Positions 25,728 to 34,595 of a DNA stretch of 40,018 bases are shown piece by piece. A program made the translations under genes and the position numbers. The number at the start of each line of letters is the position of its first letter. Within the stretch, counting starts at the first letter, position 1. The stretch comes from Actinomadura chibensis NBRC 106107 (GTDB lineage Bacteria; Actinomycetota; Actinomycetes; Streptosporangiales; Streptosporangiaceae), in contig NZ_BCQP01000086.1 of the NCBI RefSeq assembly GCF_001552135.1, positions 1 to 40,018 on the forward strand, read 5' to 3'. The notes beneath the pieces were generated by a model. The model saw only the letters and a program-made list of their open reading frames with translations, had not been told where the DNA came from and made no database searches.

Positions 25728-26646
25728 AGTCGACGAACTCCGCCGGGGCGGGACGGCGGCGGTCGACGCGGAGGCGGAGGACGTCGGCCCGCGCGTAGTG
25801 GCCGGCGGGGTCGAAGTTCTGGCGTTCGGCGCGGACGGCGGCCGGGTCGATGTCGGCGGTGACGAGCCGCTCGTCGCCCGAGACGGGCGGGACGACCCAC
25901 CGGCCGTCGGGCCCGGCGACGGCCGAGCCGCCGTCGTAGCGGGACGCCTGGTCGGCGAGCTCGTCGCGGAAGGGGAAGCCGGCGGGGATGTCGGCGTAGG
26001 AGAACAGGGCCCCGGCGGCCAGGGAGTAGACGCGGCCTTCGAGGGCGATGAACCGGGTGATGTCGCCGGTGAGGCGGGACGAGCCGGGCCAGACCGAGAC
26101 GTGCAGGTCCTCGCCCTGGGCGTAGAGGGCGTGCCGGGCCAGCGGCATCCAGTTCTCCCAGCAGACCAGGCCGCCGACGGCGAGCCCGCCGACCCGGTGG
26201 GTGCGCAGGCCGTGCCCGTCGCCGACGCCCCAGACCAGGCGCTCCTCGTGCGTGGGCATCAGCTTGCGGTGGGCGCCGACGATCCCGCCGTCCGGGGAGA
26301 TCGCGACGAGCGTGCAGTAGACGGTTCCGCGGACGCGCTCGGTGACGCCGAGGTAGGTGAAGACCTTCAGGTCGCGGACGGCCTCGGCGATCACGCGCAG
26401 CTCGGGGCCGTCGAGCTCGACGGCGGCGTCCAGGTAGGCGGCGTAGGCGCGTTTCTGGTCGGGGTCGTCGAACCTGGCCCCGCCGGTCCGCTCGACCCAG
26501 AACGGATAGCCCGACAGGAACGTCTCGGGGAAGGCGACCAGGTCGATCCGGTCCGCGGCGGCCCGGTGCAGGAACTCCAGGACCTTGGCGACCCCGGCGG
26601 CGGGGTCGAGCCAGGGGCATCGGGCCTGTGCCGCTGCGACGCGCAT
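25726..26646 (-). CDS. Nitrilase (carbon-nitrogen hydrolase)
   Basis: 306 aa, hydrolysing a nitrile or amide via a cysteine. The Glu-Lys-Cys triad is complete: Glu in VAFPETFLSGYPFW (about residue 42), Lys in HRKLMPTHEERLVWG (about 127) and Cys in GGLVCWENWMPLAR (about 162). The residues around Lys and Cys match aliphatic/aromatic nitrilases rather than amidases. It is of ordinary length and cytoplasmic. The ATG at 26646 has AGAGGA 8 bases upstream. It stands alone between convergent and codirectional neighbours, and its natural substrate is unknown. Confidence 0.88.
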   Translation of the reverse strand: MRVAAAQARCPWLDPAAGVAKVLEFLHRAAADRIDLVAFPETFLSGYPFWVERTGGARFDDPDQKRAYAAYLDAAVELDGPELRVIAEAVRDLKVFTYLGVTERVRGTVYCTLVAISPDGGIVGAHRKLMPTHEERLVWGVGDGHGLRTHRVGGLAVGGLVCWENWMPLARHALYAQGEDLHVSVWPGSSRLTGDITRFIALEGRVYSLAAGALFSYADIPAGFPFRDELADQASRYDGGSAVAGPDGRWVVPPVSGDERLVTADIDPAAVRAERQNFDPAGHYARADVLRLRVDRRRPAPAEFVD

Positions 26647-26687
26647 ACCCGTGATCCTCTCAGGGCGGTCAACAGGGCGGGCGCGGC

Positions 26688-27020
26688 TCAGCGGGGGTCG
26701 GTGGGCGGGACGGTCCTGACGGTCGTCAGCTCGCCGAGCCCCGACAGGGTGAGGACGGGCTCCAGGAGGGGCGGAGCGATCAGCTCCAGGCGCTCGGCGT
26801 GCGCGAAGAGGACGCTCAGCCCCGCGCTGTCGAGGTATTCGACGGCGCGGAGGTCCACGACGAGGCGGCCGTCGCCGCCGTCGCCGCCGTCGCCGTCGAG
26901 GGCCGAGGCGACGGCGGCGGCGAACGCCTCGCTGTTGCTCATGTCGATCTCACCGGCGGCCGTCAGGAGCGGGGTGCCGTCCGGGCGCCGACCGGTCGTG
27001 AGGGTCAGGGGTGCGGTCAT
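26688..27020 (-). CDS. STAS anti-sigma factor antagonist
   Basis: 110 aa. The STAS core has VVDLRAVEYLDSAGLSVLF, with Ser of LDSAG as the likely phosphorylation site. Such proteins bind an RsbW-like kinase when unphosphorylated and free the sigma factor. Its ATG overlaps the stop of the 1411-aa protein (ATGA), whose last domain is an RsbW-like kinase and which also carries a PP2C phosphatase; the STAS protein is thus a likely substrate of both. Confidence 0.85.
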   Translation of the reverse strand: MTAPLTLTTGRRPDGTPLLTAAGEIDMSNSEAFAAAVASALDGDGGDGGDGRLVVDLRAVEYLDSAGLSVLFAHAERLELIAPPLLEPVLTLSGLGELTTVRTVPPTDPR

Positions 27021-30000
27021 GGCTCGATCCTGGTGTGCATGCGGACGGTGGTGCCGTCGGGTCCGGGCGTGATCGTGAGCTGCTGCATCATCGCGCGCAT
27101 CAGGGCGGTGCCGCGGCCGCGGTCGGAGTCGGGATCGGGGCGCGGGGTCCGCCACCGGCCCGAGTCGGCGACGGTCAGGTGCAGCCGCTCCACGTCGACC
27201 TCGGCGCGCAGCCTGACGGTGCGGCCGGGGGTGTGCCGGTGCCCGTGCTCGATGGCGTTCGCGCAGGCCTCCCCGGCGGCCACGAGGACGCTCTGCGCCG
27301 TGCGCCGGGAAAGCTGGCACCGGGCGAGCCAGTCGCGCAGGGCCTCGCGGACGGGCGCGAGCTGGGAGGACTCGGCGGGGAAGGACACCTCCAGCGGGGC
27401 GGGGTGCCGGTACAGCAGCAGCGCGACGTCGTCGTCGTAGCCGCCGGGCGGCGCCAGCAGGCCCATGATGCGGGTGGCGAGGTCGTCGAGGGCCTGGTCG
27501 CGGCCGTCCTGGACGGTGCGGCCCGCCTGGGCGATGCCCTCGGTCAGGGCGCGGCGCCGCCGCTCGACGAGGCCGTCGGTGTACAGCAGGACGGTGGCGC
27601 GGGCCGGGATGACGGTCTCGGCGCTCGGCCGGGGCCGGCCGGGCCTGACGGCGAGCGGCACCGACCGGCCGTCCGCGAGCAGTTCGACGCCGCCGTCGCG
27701 GTGGGCGAGGATCGCGGGCGGGTGCCCGGCGCTGGAGTAGGTGAGGCCGCCGGTGGCGGGGTCGAGGACGCCGCAGAAGACCGTCGTGCAGGCCGCCCCG
27801 GAGACGCCCGCGGCGAACCGGTCGAGCGCCATGAGGGTGTCGGCGGGGCTGGAGTTCTGGAGCAGGAGGGCGCGGCAGGCGCTGCGCAGCTGGCCCATGA
27901 CGGTGGCCGCCTCCAGGCCGCGGCCGACGCAGTCGCCCACGACGATGCCGATGCGGCCGTCGGGGAGGTCGAAGGTGTCGTACCAGTCGCCGCCCACCTC
28001 CAGCGGGCTGGCCGCGGGCTCGTAGCGGACGGCGAACCCCTCCGGCAGCCGCGAGGGGCCGAGGATGGCGCGCTGGAGCGCGAGCGCGGCGTCGCGCTGC
28101 TGGTCGATCTGGTGGGCGCGGACGAGTCCCTGCGCGATGTGCCCCGCCAGCAGCGTCAGCAGCACCTGGTCCTGGTCGGTGAAGGGGCGCCGCTCGCTCA
28201 GCTCGACCCAGACCGCCAGGGTCCCCTCGGGGTGTTCCAGGGTGATGGCGGCCGGATGCTCCGCCGACGGGGTGAGCGTGGGGTGGTCGCGCAGGGCGTC
28301 CAGTTCGCCGCGCCTCCGCTCGGGCAGCGCCCGCCAGGTCAGGTGCCGGTCGGTGCTGGTGAGGGCGGGCGGCGCGGCGTCCCGGAACAGGACGGCGAGG
28401 ACCCGCCGTGCGCGCCACAGCCTCCGCAGTTCGTCGAGCGCGCCGTCCAGGGCGTCCGCCAGGCCGGCGGCGCCGGCGAGGCGCAGGCTGAGCGCGGCGA
28501 GGGCGCTCTCCCGCTGGATGGCGTAGTGCTCGGCGGTGACGTCGCGGAAGGTCCCGACGACGACGCGCCGCCCGGTGTCGGGGTCGTGGACGTGGTTGAA
28601 GGACGCGCTGATCCACAGCCGGTGCCCGTCGCGGTGGTCCACGGGGATGGTGTGGGTGCCGTGCGGCCTGTCCAGGAGGGAGGCGAAGGCGTCGGAGGCC
28701 GCCCGGTGCGCCTCCGGGTCGGCGCTCTCGCTCGGCCACCACGGGTGCACCGGCGGATAGGGCAGATCTTCCGGCCCGTAGCCGAGGATGCCGGTGAACG
28801 CGGCGTTGATCTCGATGACGGCGCCGTCCTCGTCGCAGACGAAGAACGCCTCCTGGAGCGAGTCGACCAGCGCCGAGCGCCAGCGGGCATGGTGGTTGCG
28901 CATCCGTGCCAGTTCCAGGTTCGCCCAGACCCGGGCGAGCAGCTCGGCGGCGGCGAAGGGCTTGAGCAGGTAGTCGTCCGCGCCCGCGCGCAGCCCCTCG
29001 ATCGACGCCTCCTGGCCCGCGCGGGCCGACAGCAGCAGCACCGGCACCGCCGCGGTGCGCGGGTCGGCGCGCAGCTCGGCCACCAGCTCCAGCCCGTTCA
29101 AGTGGGGCATCATCACGTCGCTGACCACCAGGTCGGGGGCGTCCCGGCGCACCGCCTCCAGCGCGGCCCGGCCGTCGGTGACGGTGTCGACGCGGTAACC
29201 GGCGCCGCGCAGCAGCCGCCCTAGGTACTCGCGCATGTCGCCGTTGTCGTCGGCGACCAGCACCGTCGCAGGCGCGGCGTGCACCCCGGCGGACGCCGGA
29301 CCGGACGCCGGACCGGGAGCCGGGTCCGCGGCCGCGCCGGGCGGCGCGCCGGGGTCGCGTCCGGTGGGCTCGCCGGGCAGCCAGCGCAGCACCTCCTGGA
29401 CGTAGGGGTCGGCGGTGGACGACACCGCCGGGGCCGCCCCCCGCGAGCCGATGGCGCCGGGCGGCAGGTGGGCCGTCCCGAACGGCAGCCGGATGGTGAA
29501 GCGGGTGCCCTCGCCCTCGCGGCTGTCGGCGGCGATGGCGCCGCCGTGCAGGCCGACGAGCTCCTTGACCAGGGCGAGGCCGATGCCGCTGCCCTCGTTG
29601 GAGCGGGCGCGGGCGTTCTCGATGCGGTGGAACCGCTCGAACAGCCGCGGCATCTCCTCCTCGGGCACGCCGACCCCGGTGTCGGCGACGGTGACCAGGG
29701 CGTACCCGTCCCCGGCGCGGACCGAGACGCGGATGCCGCCGTCGAAGGTGAACTTCAGCGCGTTGCTGAGCAGGTTGAGGACCACCTTCTCCCACATGCC
29801 GTGGTCGAGGTGCACCGGCTCGGGCAGCGGGGGGCAGTCGACGTCGAGGCTGAGGCCCGCCCGGTCGACGGCGGAGCGGAAGACGCTGGCCAGCTCGGCG
29901 GTGATCGCCGACAGGTCGGTGGGCTCGTAGGTCGCCCGCATCCGGCCGGCCTCGATGCGGGAGAAGTCCAGCAGGGTGTTGACCAGCTTGCCGAGCCGCA

Positions 30001-31252
30001 GCCCGTTGCGGCGGACGACCTCAAGGTCCTGCCGCACGTCCTCGTCGGCGTCCGCCAGCCGCCCGCGCAGCTCCTCCACCGGCCCCATGATCAGGGTGAG
30101 GGGGGTGCGGAACTCGTGGCTGATGTTGGAGAAGAAGGTGGTCTTCGCGCGGTCCAGCTCGGCGAGCTCCTCGGCCCGCCGCTGCTGGGCCTGGTAGCTG
30201 CGGGCTCCGGCGACGCCCGCCGCGAGGTGCCCGGCGGTCAGCTCCACGAACCCGCGGTAGCCCTCGTCCAGCGGCCGGTACCGGTTCAGCCCGGCCACGA
30301 GGAACCCGTACGGCGCGTCGCCCTGCCGCAGCAGCGGCACCGCGAGCGCCTGGACGGGCGGCAGCGGCCACCCCCCGGTCGCCAGCCCGGTGAACGGGCC
30401 GCCGTCGAGCGGCACCAGCGCCGATTCGCCCCGGGCCAGCGCCGCCGCGGGCCACACCGCCCGCGTCCCGGAGCCGCCCTCGGAGTCGTCGTCGGGGTCG
30501 TCGGGGTCCTCGGGGGCGTCCACGGGCAGATGGAGCGGCGCGGCCGGATGCCCCGGGGAGATCCCGGTCGCGCCCGCCAGCCGAGCCGACCCGCCGTCGA
30601 ACAGGTAGGTCAGCGTGAACGGGAGGTCCAGGCGGTTGCGGTCGAGCTGCCGGTGGGCGAAGGCCAGCGCCTCGGACTCGGCGCGCACCACGCTGGGGTC
30701 GGAGCCGAGGTCGCGCAGCGTCGCCATCCGCCGCTGGCCGATGACGCGCTCGGTGTCCTCGCTGACCACGCACAGCATGCCGACCACGGCGCCCGCGTCG
30801 TCCCGCAGCGGACTGTAGGAGAACGTGTGATACGTCTCCTCGGTGTACCCCGACCGCTCCAGGAAGAGCAGCAGCGCCTCGTCCCAGGTCGCCCGCGCCG
30901 TGGTGAGGACGGTGTCGATCCGCGGGCCGATGTCGTCCCAGATCTCGGCCCACACCTCGCGGGCCGGACGGCCCAGCGCCCAGGGGTACTTGCGGCCGAG
31001 GGTGTCGCGCCGGTACGCGGTGTTGCAGAAGAAGGTCAGCTCCGGACCCCACGCCATCCACATCGAGAAGCGTGACGACAGCAGGATGCTCACGGCCGTC
31101 CGCAGGCTCTGCGGCCAGGCGGCAGGCGGGCCGAGCGGGGTCGCCGTCCAGTCGACCGCGGCGAGATGGCGGCCGACCTCCGCGTCGGCGGCGAACGCGT
31201 CCGTCCCGGCGTCGGCCTCCCCACGACCTTCACGACCGTCAGATTGCGTCAC
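27017..31252 (-). CDS. Giant hybrid sensor: HK-receiver-PAS-GAF-PP2C-RsbW-like
   Basis: 1411 aa, soluble. In order, with rough residues: PAS-like sensor 20-165, GAF-like 170-350, HisKA with SNISHEFRTPLTL near 377, ATPase with NLLSNALKF near 492 and GSGIGLALV near 557, receiver with VADDNGDM near 662, Asp in VVSDVMMP near 712 and Lys in DDYLLKPF, PAS 797-905, GAF 910-1050, PP2C/SpoIIE with EVGGDWYDTFD and VVGDCVGRGLEAA, and a C-terminal RsbW-type ATPase with GEACANAIEHGH. Kinase, phosphatase and sensing steps of partner switching are thus on one chain. GTG 31252 is preferred because AAGGA lies 8 bases upstream; an open frame extends to 31363 without one. Confidence 0.85.
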   Translation of the reverse strand: MTQSDGREGRGEADAGTDAFAADAEVGRHLAAVDWTATPLGPPAAWPQSLRTAVSILLSSRFSMWMAWGPELTFFCNTAYRRDTLGRKYPWALGRPAREVWAEIWDDIGPRIDTVLTTARATWDEALLLFLERSGYTEETYHTFSYSPLRDDAGAVVGMLCVVSEDTERVIGQRRMATLRDLGSDPSVVRAESEALAFAHRQLDRNRLDLPFTLTYLFDGGSARLAGATGISPGHPAAPLHLPVDAPEDPDDPDDDSEGGSGTRAVWPAAALARGESALVPLDGGPFTGLATGGWPLPPVQALAVPLLRQGDAPYGFLVAGLNRYRPLDEGYRGFVELTAGHLAAGVAGARSYQAQQRRAEELAELDRAKTTFFSNISHEFRTPLTLIMGPVEELRGRLADADEDVRQDLEVVRRNGLRLGKLVNTLLDFSRIEAGRMRATYEPTDLSAITAELASVFRSAVDRAGLSLDVDCPPLPEPVHLDHGMWEKVVLNLLSNALKFTFDGGIRVSVRAGDGYALVTVADTGVGVPEEEMPRLFERFHRIENARARSNEGSGIGLALVKELVGLHGGAIAADSREGEGTRFTIRLPFGTAHLPPGAIGSRGAAPAVSSTADPYVQEVLRWLPGEPTGRDPGAPPGAAADPAPGPASGPASAGVHAAPATVLVADDNGDMREYLGRLLRGAGYRVDTVTDGRAALEAVRRDAPDLVVSDVMMPHLNGLELVAELRADPRTAAVPVLLLSARAGQEASIEGLRAGADDYLLKPFAAAELLARVWANLELARMRNHHARWRSALVDSLQEAFFVCDEDGAVIEINAAFTGILGYGPEDLPYPPVHPWWPSESADPEAHRAASDAFASLLDRPHGTHTIPVDHRDGHRLWISASFNHVHDPDTGRRVVVGTFRDVTAEHYAIQRESALAALSLRLAGAAGLADALDGALDELRRLWRARRVLAVLFRDAAPPALTSTDRHLTWRALPERRRGELDALRDHPTLTPSAEHPAAITLEHPEGTLAVWVELSERRPFTDQDQVLLTLLAGHIAQGLVRAHQIDQQRDAALALQRAILGPSRLPEGFAVRYEPAASPLEVGGDWYDTFDLPDGRIGIVVGDCVGRGLEAATVMGQLRSACRALLLQNSSPADTLMALDRFAAGVSGAACTTVFCGVLDPATGGLTYSSAGHPPAILAHRDGGVELLADGRSVPLAVRPGRPRPSAETVIPARATVLLYTDGLVERRRRALTEGIAQAGRTVQDGRDQALDDLATRIMGLLAPPGGYDDDVALLLYRHPAPLEVSFPAESSQLAPVREALRDWLARCQLSRRTAQSVLVAAGEACANAIEHGHRHTPGRTVRLRAEVDVERLHLTVADSGRWRTPRPDPDSDRGRGTALMRAMMQQLTITPGPDGTTVRMHTRIEP

Positions 31253-31409
31253 CGGACGTCCTTCCGCGTCGCCCTCTCCACTCGTCTCGCTTCCCCCGAA
31301 GGCGGGGAAGAGGTGATGCGTAGAAAAAGTAGGATAGAGCAGCTTATGGGCGAACCCGTCCACCGTCCGGCCGGCACCCTCCCCTCAGGAGTCCTCTCGG
31401 TGACGCAAT
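31243..31409. promoter_or_regulatory. Divergent promoter region with 12-bp inverted repeat at both starts
   Basis: ATTGCGTCACCG (31243-31254) and CGGTGACGCAAT (31398-31409) are exact inverted copies, each covering the start codon of a divergent gene (both proteins begin V-T-Q). The 145 bp between hold a relatively AT-rich patch (AAAAAGTAGGATAG, 31324-31337) that could hold a promoter. An alternative ATG at 31316 for the plus-strand gene lies here. Confidence 0.4.
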
Positions 31410-31759
31410 ACGACCTCACCATCGACCGCCCGATCCGGGACGACGACGTCCCCGTTCTACGCGTCGCCGGAGACCTCGACCACCACACCGCCCCGCGGTT
31501 GCGGGAGGCCCTGGAGAAGGTCCCGTTCACCGCCGGTCAGGGCGTCGTGCTCGACCTGTCCGATCTCGCCTACTGCGACTCCACCGGCGTCACCGTGCTC
31601 GTCAACGCCTACAAGCGCTCGAAGCCGACCGGCGGCCGGCTGCTGATCGCCGGCCTCAACCCCGATCTCCTCCAGGTCTTCACGATCATCGGACTCGACC
31701 AGGTCTTCGTCTTCCACCCCACGGTCGACGAGGCGGTCGCCGCCTCGCACCAGGCGTGA
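31400..31759 (+). CDS. STAS anti-sigma factor antagonist
   Basis: 119 aa. It has VLRVAGDLDHHTAPRL and VVLDLSDLAYCDSTGVTVL, Ser of CDSTG being the likely phosphorylation site, and the helix GLNPDLLQVFTIIGLDQVF typical of RsbV/SpoIIAA-like antagonists. GTG 31400 has AGGAG 8 bases upstream. ATG 31316 would add 28 residues, ahead of the STAS fold. It is divergent from the 1411-aa sensor and probably answers to the same RsbW-like kinases. Confidence 0.85.
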   Translation: MTQYDLTIDRPIRDDDVPVLRVAGDLDHHTAPRLREALEKVPFTAGQGVVLDLSDLAYCDSTGVTVLVNAYKRSKPTGGRLLIAGLNPDLLQVFTIIGLDQVFVFHPTVDEAVAASHQA

Positions 31760-31775
31760 CGAACCCGCGGGGCGG

Positions 31776-31792
31776 CGTCGGGGCGGCCGACG
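31776..31792 (+). terminator. Hairpin after STAS gene
   Basis: CGTCGG (31776-31781) pairs with CCGACG (31787-31792) around GGCGG, followed by GCCTTTCC. It lies 17 bp after the STAS stop and 110 bp before rsbR, so it probably separates two transcripts. Confidence 0.45.
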
Positions 31793-31901
31793 GCCTTTCC
31801 GCCCTTCATGTCCGTAATGCTCGGGCAAGGACGGTACTGTGCGGGCGGCACTGTCGCGCGACGTCGAGCGGGCTCGCGCGTGATGGAGGGGAGTACGGCC
31901 G

Positions 31902-32750
31902 ATGACCGGTGCGTCGGACGGCACGCGTCTTTCGACGCTGCTGAAATCGGAGCGGGAGACGCTGCTCGGCCGCTGGGTGGAGATCGTCGCCGGGAACATG
32001 CGCGGGCGGCTCACGGCGGACGAGCTGAGGGTGGAGCTGGGCGAGCTGTACGCGCTCATCGAGCGGGCCGTCCTCGGCGGCCCGGCCGATGAGCGCGGCG
32101 AGGCCGCCGGGGAGCTGCGGTCAGCGCTGGCGGAGATGTCGCGCAGCCGCGCCCGCCGGGGGTTCACCCCCACCGAGACCGCGACCAGCGTCTTCGCGCT
32201 CAAGCAGGCGGTGCTGGAGCGGGTCGAGGCGTCCGCCGACACCGCGGCCTACGCCGAGTTCGCCGGGTTCTCCGCCCGGGTGGACGAGCTGGGGCTCGTG
32301 ACCTTCGAGACCTACGCCGCCGCCCGCGAGCAGGTCATCGCCGACCAGATGGAGCAGTTGCTTGAACTGTCCACGCCGGTGGTGAAGCTGTGGGACGGCA
32401 TCCTCGGCGTCCCCCTGGTCGGCACGCTGGACTCGGCCCGCACCCAGGTGGTCATGGAGTCGCTGCTGGAGCGCCTCGTCGAGACGGGGTCGCAGATCGC
32501 GATCCTCGACATCACGGGAGTGCCCGCCGTCGACACCGAGGTCGCCCAGCACCTGCTGAAGACGGTGATGGCCGCCCGGCTGATGGGCACCGAATGCGTG
32601 ATCTCCGGGATCCGGCCGCAGATCGCCCAGACGATCGTGGCGCTCGGGGTCGAGTTCGGCGAGATCGCCACCAAGGCGACCCTGGCCGACGCCCTCGCGT
32701 ACGCGCTGGCCAAGAGCGGTGCACGCCCGGGCGAGCGGACGGACGCCTGA
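31902..32750 (+). CDS. rsbR: RsbR-like stressosome protein
   Basis: 282 aa. Residues 1-165 are a helical RsbR-type N-terminal sensor (LLKSERETLLGRWVEIV). Residues 170-275 are a STAS domain with ILDITGVPAVDTEVAQHLL, where Thr of the VDT turn is the phosphorylation site. MGTECVISGIRPQIAQTIV is the strongly conserved RsbR end. RsbR and RsbS build the stressosome core that holds RsbT. The ATG at 31902 follows GGAGGGGAG. It opens the operon and its stop overlaps the rsbS start by one base. Confidence 0.92.
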   Translation: MTGASDGTRLSTLLKSERETLLGRWVEIVAGNMRGRLTADELRVELGELYALIERAVLGGPADERGEAAGELRSALAEMSRSRARRGFTPTETATSVFALKQAVLERVEASADTAAYAEFAGFSARVDELGLVTFETYAAAREQVIADQMEQLLELSTPVVKLWDGILGVPLVGTLDSARTQVVMESLLERLVETGSQIAILDITGVPAVDTEVAQHLLKTVMAARLMGTECVISGIRPQIAQTIVALGVEFGEIATKATLADALAYALAKSGARPGERTDA

Positions 32751-33136
32751 TGGAGCGCGTGCCGATTCTCAAGATCGGTGACGTCCTGCTGGTGTCGATC
32801 CAGGTCGACTTGCAGGACCAGACCGTCCTCGCATTGCAGGAGGACCTGGCCGAGCGGATCGTCGCCACCGGCGCCCGCGGCGTGATCATCGACATCACCG
32901 CGGTCGACATCGTGGACTCCTTCATCGGGCGGATGTTCGCCACCATCGCCTCGATGTCGCGGCTGATGGACGCCGAGACCGTGGTGGTGGGCATGCGTCC
33001 CGCCGTGGCGATCACCCTGGTGGAGCTCGGGCTCTCCCTCGGCGGGGTGCGGACGGCGCTGGACCTGGAGAAGGGCATGCGGCTGCTCGGCGCGCCGCTG
33101 CCCGCCGCCGGTCCGGCCGCCTTGGACGGCCGGTGA
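32750..33136 (+). CDS. rsbS: RsbS stressosome scaffold (STAS)
   Basis: 128 aa, a single STAS domain. VPILKIGDVLLVSIQVDLQD and VIIDITAVDIVDSFIGRMF are typical; Ser of VDSF is the residue phosphorylated by RsbT. About ten extra Ala/Pro residues end the protein. It starts within the rsbR stop (TGATG) and overlaps rsbT by 4 bp (GTGA), matching the conserved rsbR-rsbS-rsbT order. Confidence 0.93.
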   Translation: MERVPILKIGDVLLVSIQVDLQDQTVLALQEDLAERIVATGARGVIIDITAVDIVDSFIGRMFATIASMSRLMDAETVVVGMRPAVAITLVELGLSLGGVRTALDLEKGMRLLGAPLPAAGPAALDGR

Positions 33137-33543
33137 CGCCTTCGCCGGGCGACGAGCTGCCCATCGCCTCCAACGAGGACGTGGTCCAGGTCCGGCAGAG
33201 CGTCCGGGCCGCCGCCGCGGCGGTCGGCATGTCGCTGGTGGACCAGACCAAGATCGTCACCGCGGCCAGCGAGCTGGCCCGCAACACCTTCGTCCACGGC
33301 GGCGGAGGCTCCGCCCGGGTCGAGCGGGTCGTCAACGCGCGCGGCCGGGCCGGTGTCCGGCTCGTGTTCACCGACAAGGGCCCGGGGATCCCCGACGTCG
33401 GCCAGGCGCTCACCGAGGGATGGACGACCGGCGGCGGCCTCGGCCTCGGCCTGCCGGGCACGCGGCGGCTGGTCGACGAGTTCGCGCTGGAGACCGCGGT
33501 CGGCGAGGGCACCACGGTGACGGTGGCGAAGTGGGTCCGCTGA
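33133..33543 (+). CDS. rsbT: RsbT switch kinase
   Basis: 136 aa. A compact HATPase_c kinase: N-box ASELARNTFVHGGGG, G1 box VFTDKGPGIPDV, G2 box TGGGLGLGLPGTRRLVDEF. RsbT phosphorylates RsbR and RsbS, leaves the stressosome and activates a PP2C phosphatase. Here candidate phosphatases are encoded downstream. Starts at GTG 33133, overlapping rsbS. Confidence 0.93.
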   Translation: MTPSPGDELPIASNEDVVQVRQSVRAAAAAVGMSLVDQTKIVTAASELARNTFVHGGGGSARVERVVNARGRAGVRLVFTDKGPGIPDVGQALTEGWTTGGGLGLGLPGTRRLVDEFALETAVGEGTTVTVAKWVR

Positions 33544-34592
33544 CGCCCACCGGCTGGTTGGGCAGCCCGCCCGCCGGCGACGCGGTGTGGGCGCGGGTGG
33601 AGGAGCCGAGCTCCGCCGCCGGGATGCGGCGCCACGCCGCCCGGCTCGCCGGACGGCTCGGGTTCGGCGCGGACCGCCTGGGCCAGATCCAGATCGCGGT
33701 CACCGAGGCCGCCACCAACCTGGCGAAACACGCCGTGCGCGGCGAGATGCTGGTCCAGGTGGTCCGGGCGGGCGACGACGCCGCGTTGGAGATCCTCTGC
33801 CTGGACCGGGGCCCCGGCATGCGCGACGTCCCCGGCTCCCGCCTGGACGGGTACTCCACGGCAGGCACCCTCGGCATCGGCCTCGGGGCCATCGAGAGGC
33901 TCGCCGACCACAGCGGCGTCCACTCGCTCCCGCGGTCCGGCACCGTGCTGTTCGCCCGCTTCCTGCGCGCGCGCGGCGAAGAGGGCGCCGCGATGGCGCC
34001 GTCCCGGCTGCCCTTCGCCGGGCTGACGCGCCCGATCGAGGGCGAGGAGGAGTGCGGCGACGCCTACGTCGCCCGGGTGGACGGCGGCACGATCTACGCG
34101 ATGCTCTGCGACGGGCTCGGGCACGGACCGATGGCGGCGCGGGTGGCGTGGGAGGCCGTCGCGGCGGTGCGCGAGGCGGCGCTGCCCGCCGGGCCCGCCG
34201 ACCTCCTGGAACGGGTGCACCGGCGGCTGGCCGCGACGCGCGGCGGCGCGGTCGCGGTGGCCGCCGTCGACCCCGGCCGGGGCGTCGTGCGGTTCGCGGG
34301 GCTCGGCAACGTCGCCGGATGGATCATCGGACCCGACCGCCGGCAGGGCCTGGTCTCCGTCCCCGGCATCGCGGGGGCGCAGGCGAGGCGGCTGCGCGAA
34401 CAGGTGTACGAGCTGCCGCCGGGGGCCGCGGTGGTGCTGCACTCCGACGGGCTGACCGGCCGGTGGGACGTCGCGGGCCGCCCCGGCCTCGACCGCGACC
34501 CGCTGCTGCTCGCCGCCGACCTGCTGCGCGAGGCGGGGGTGCGGCACGACGACCGCGGCGTCCTCGCCGTGACCACCGCCGGGTGGAGGTGA
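33531..34592 (+). CDS. ATPase-PP2C fusion, RsbX-like
   Basis: 353 aa. The N-terminal half is an intact RsbT-like ATPase (VTEAATNLAKHAV, CLDRGPGMRDV, GTLGIGLGAI). The C-terminal half is a short PP2C/SpoIIE phosphatase (ECGDAYVARVDG, AMLCDGLGHGPMAAR, VVLHSDGLTGRWD). In Bacillus, RsbX dephosphorylates RsbR and RsbS to reset the stressosome; the position after rsbT fits that. The ATPase-PP2C arrangement is common in actinobacteria. The GTG at 33531 overlaps rsbT by 13 bp; earlier open frame lies inside rsbT. Confidence 0.85.
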   Translation: MGPLTPTGWLGSPPAGDAVWARVEEPSSAAGMRRHAARLAGRLGFGADRLGQIQIAVTEAATNLAKHAVRGEMLVQVVRAGDDAALEILCLDRGPGMRDVPGSRLDGYSTAGTLGIGLGAIERLADHSGVHSLPRSGTVLFARFLRARGEEGAAMAPSRLPFAGLTRPIEGEEECGDAYVARVDGGTIYAMLCDGLGHGPMAARVAWEAVAAVREAALPAGPADLLERVHRRLAATRGGAVAVAAVDPGRGVVRFAGLGNVAGWIIGPDRRQGLVSVPGIAGAQARRLREQVYELPPGAAVVLHSDGLTGRWDVAGRPGLDRDPLLLAADLLREAGVRHDDRGVLAVTTAGWR

Positions 34593-34595
34593 GGC

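Noticed and set aside
27011..29224. Long plus-strand open frame opposite the 1411-aa sensor
   Set aside because: It mirrors a gene with clear domains; composition is Gly/Arg/Val/Gln-rich without any motif, typical of antisense frames in GC-rich DNA.
26688..29795. Single minus-strand open frame joining the STAS protein to 2000 bp of upstream sequence
   Set aside because: Only the last 110 codons have STAS character; the remainder is a Pro/Arg-rich shadow of the hybrid sensor, and ATG 27020 overlaps that gene's stop.
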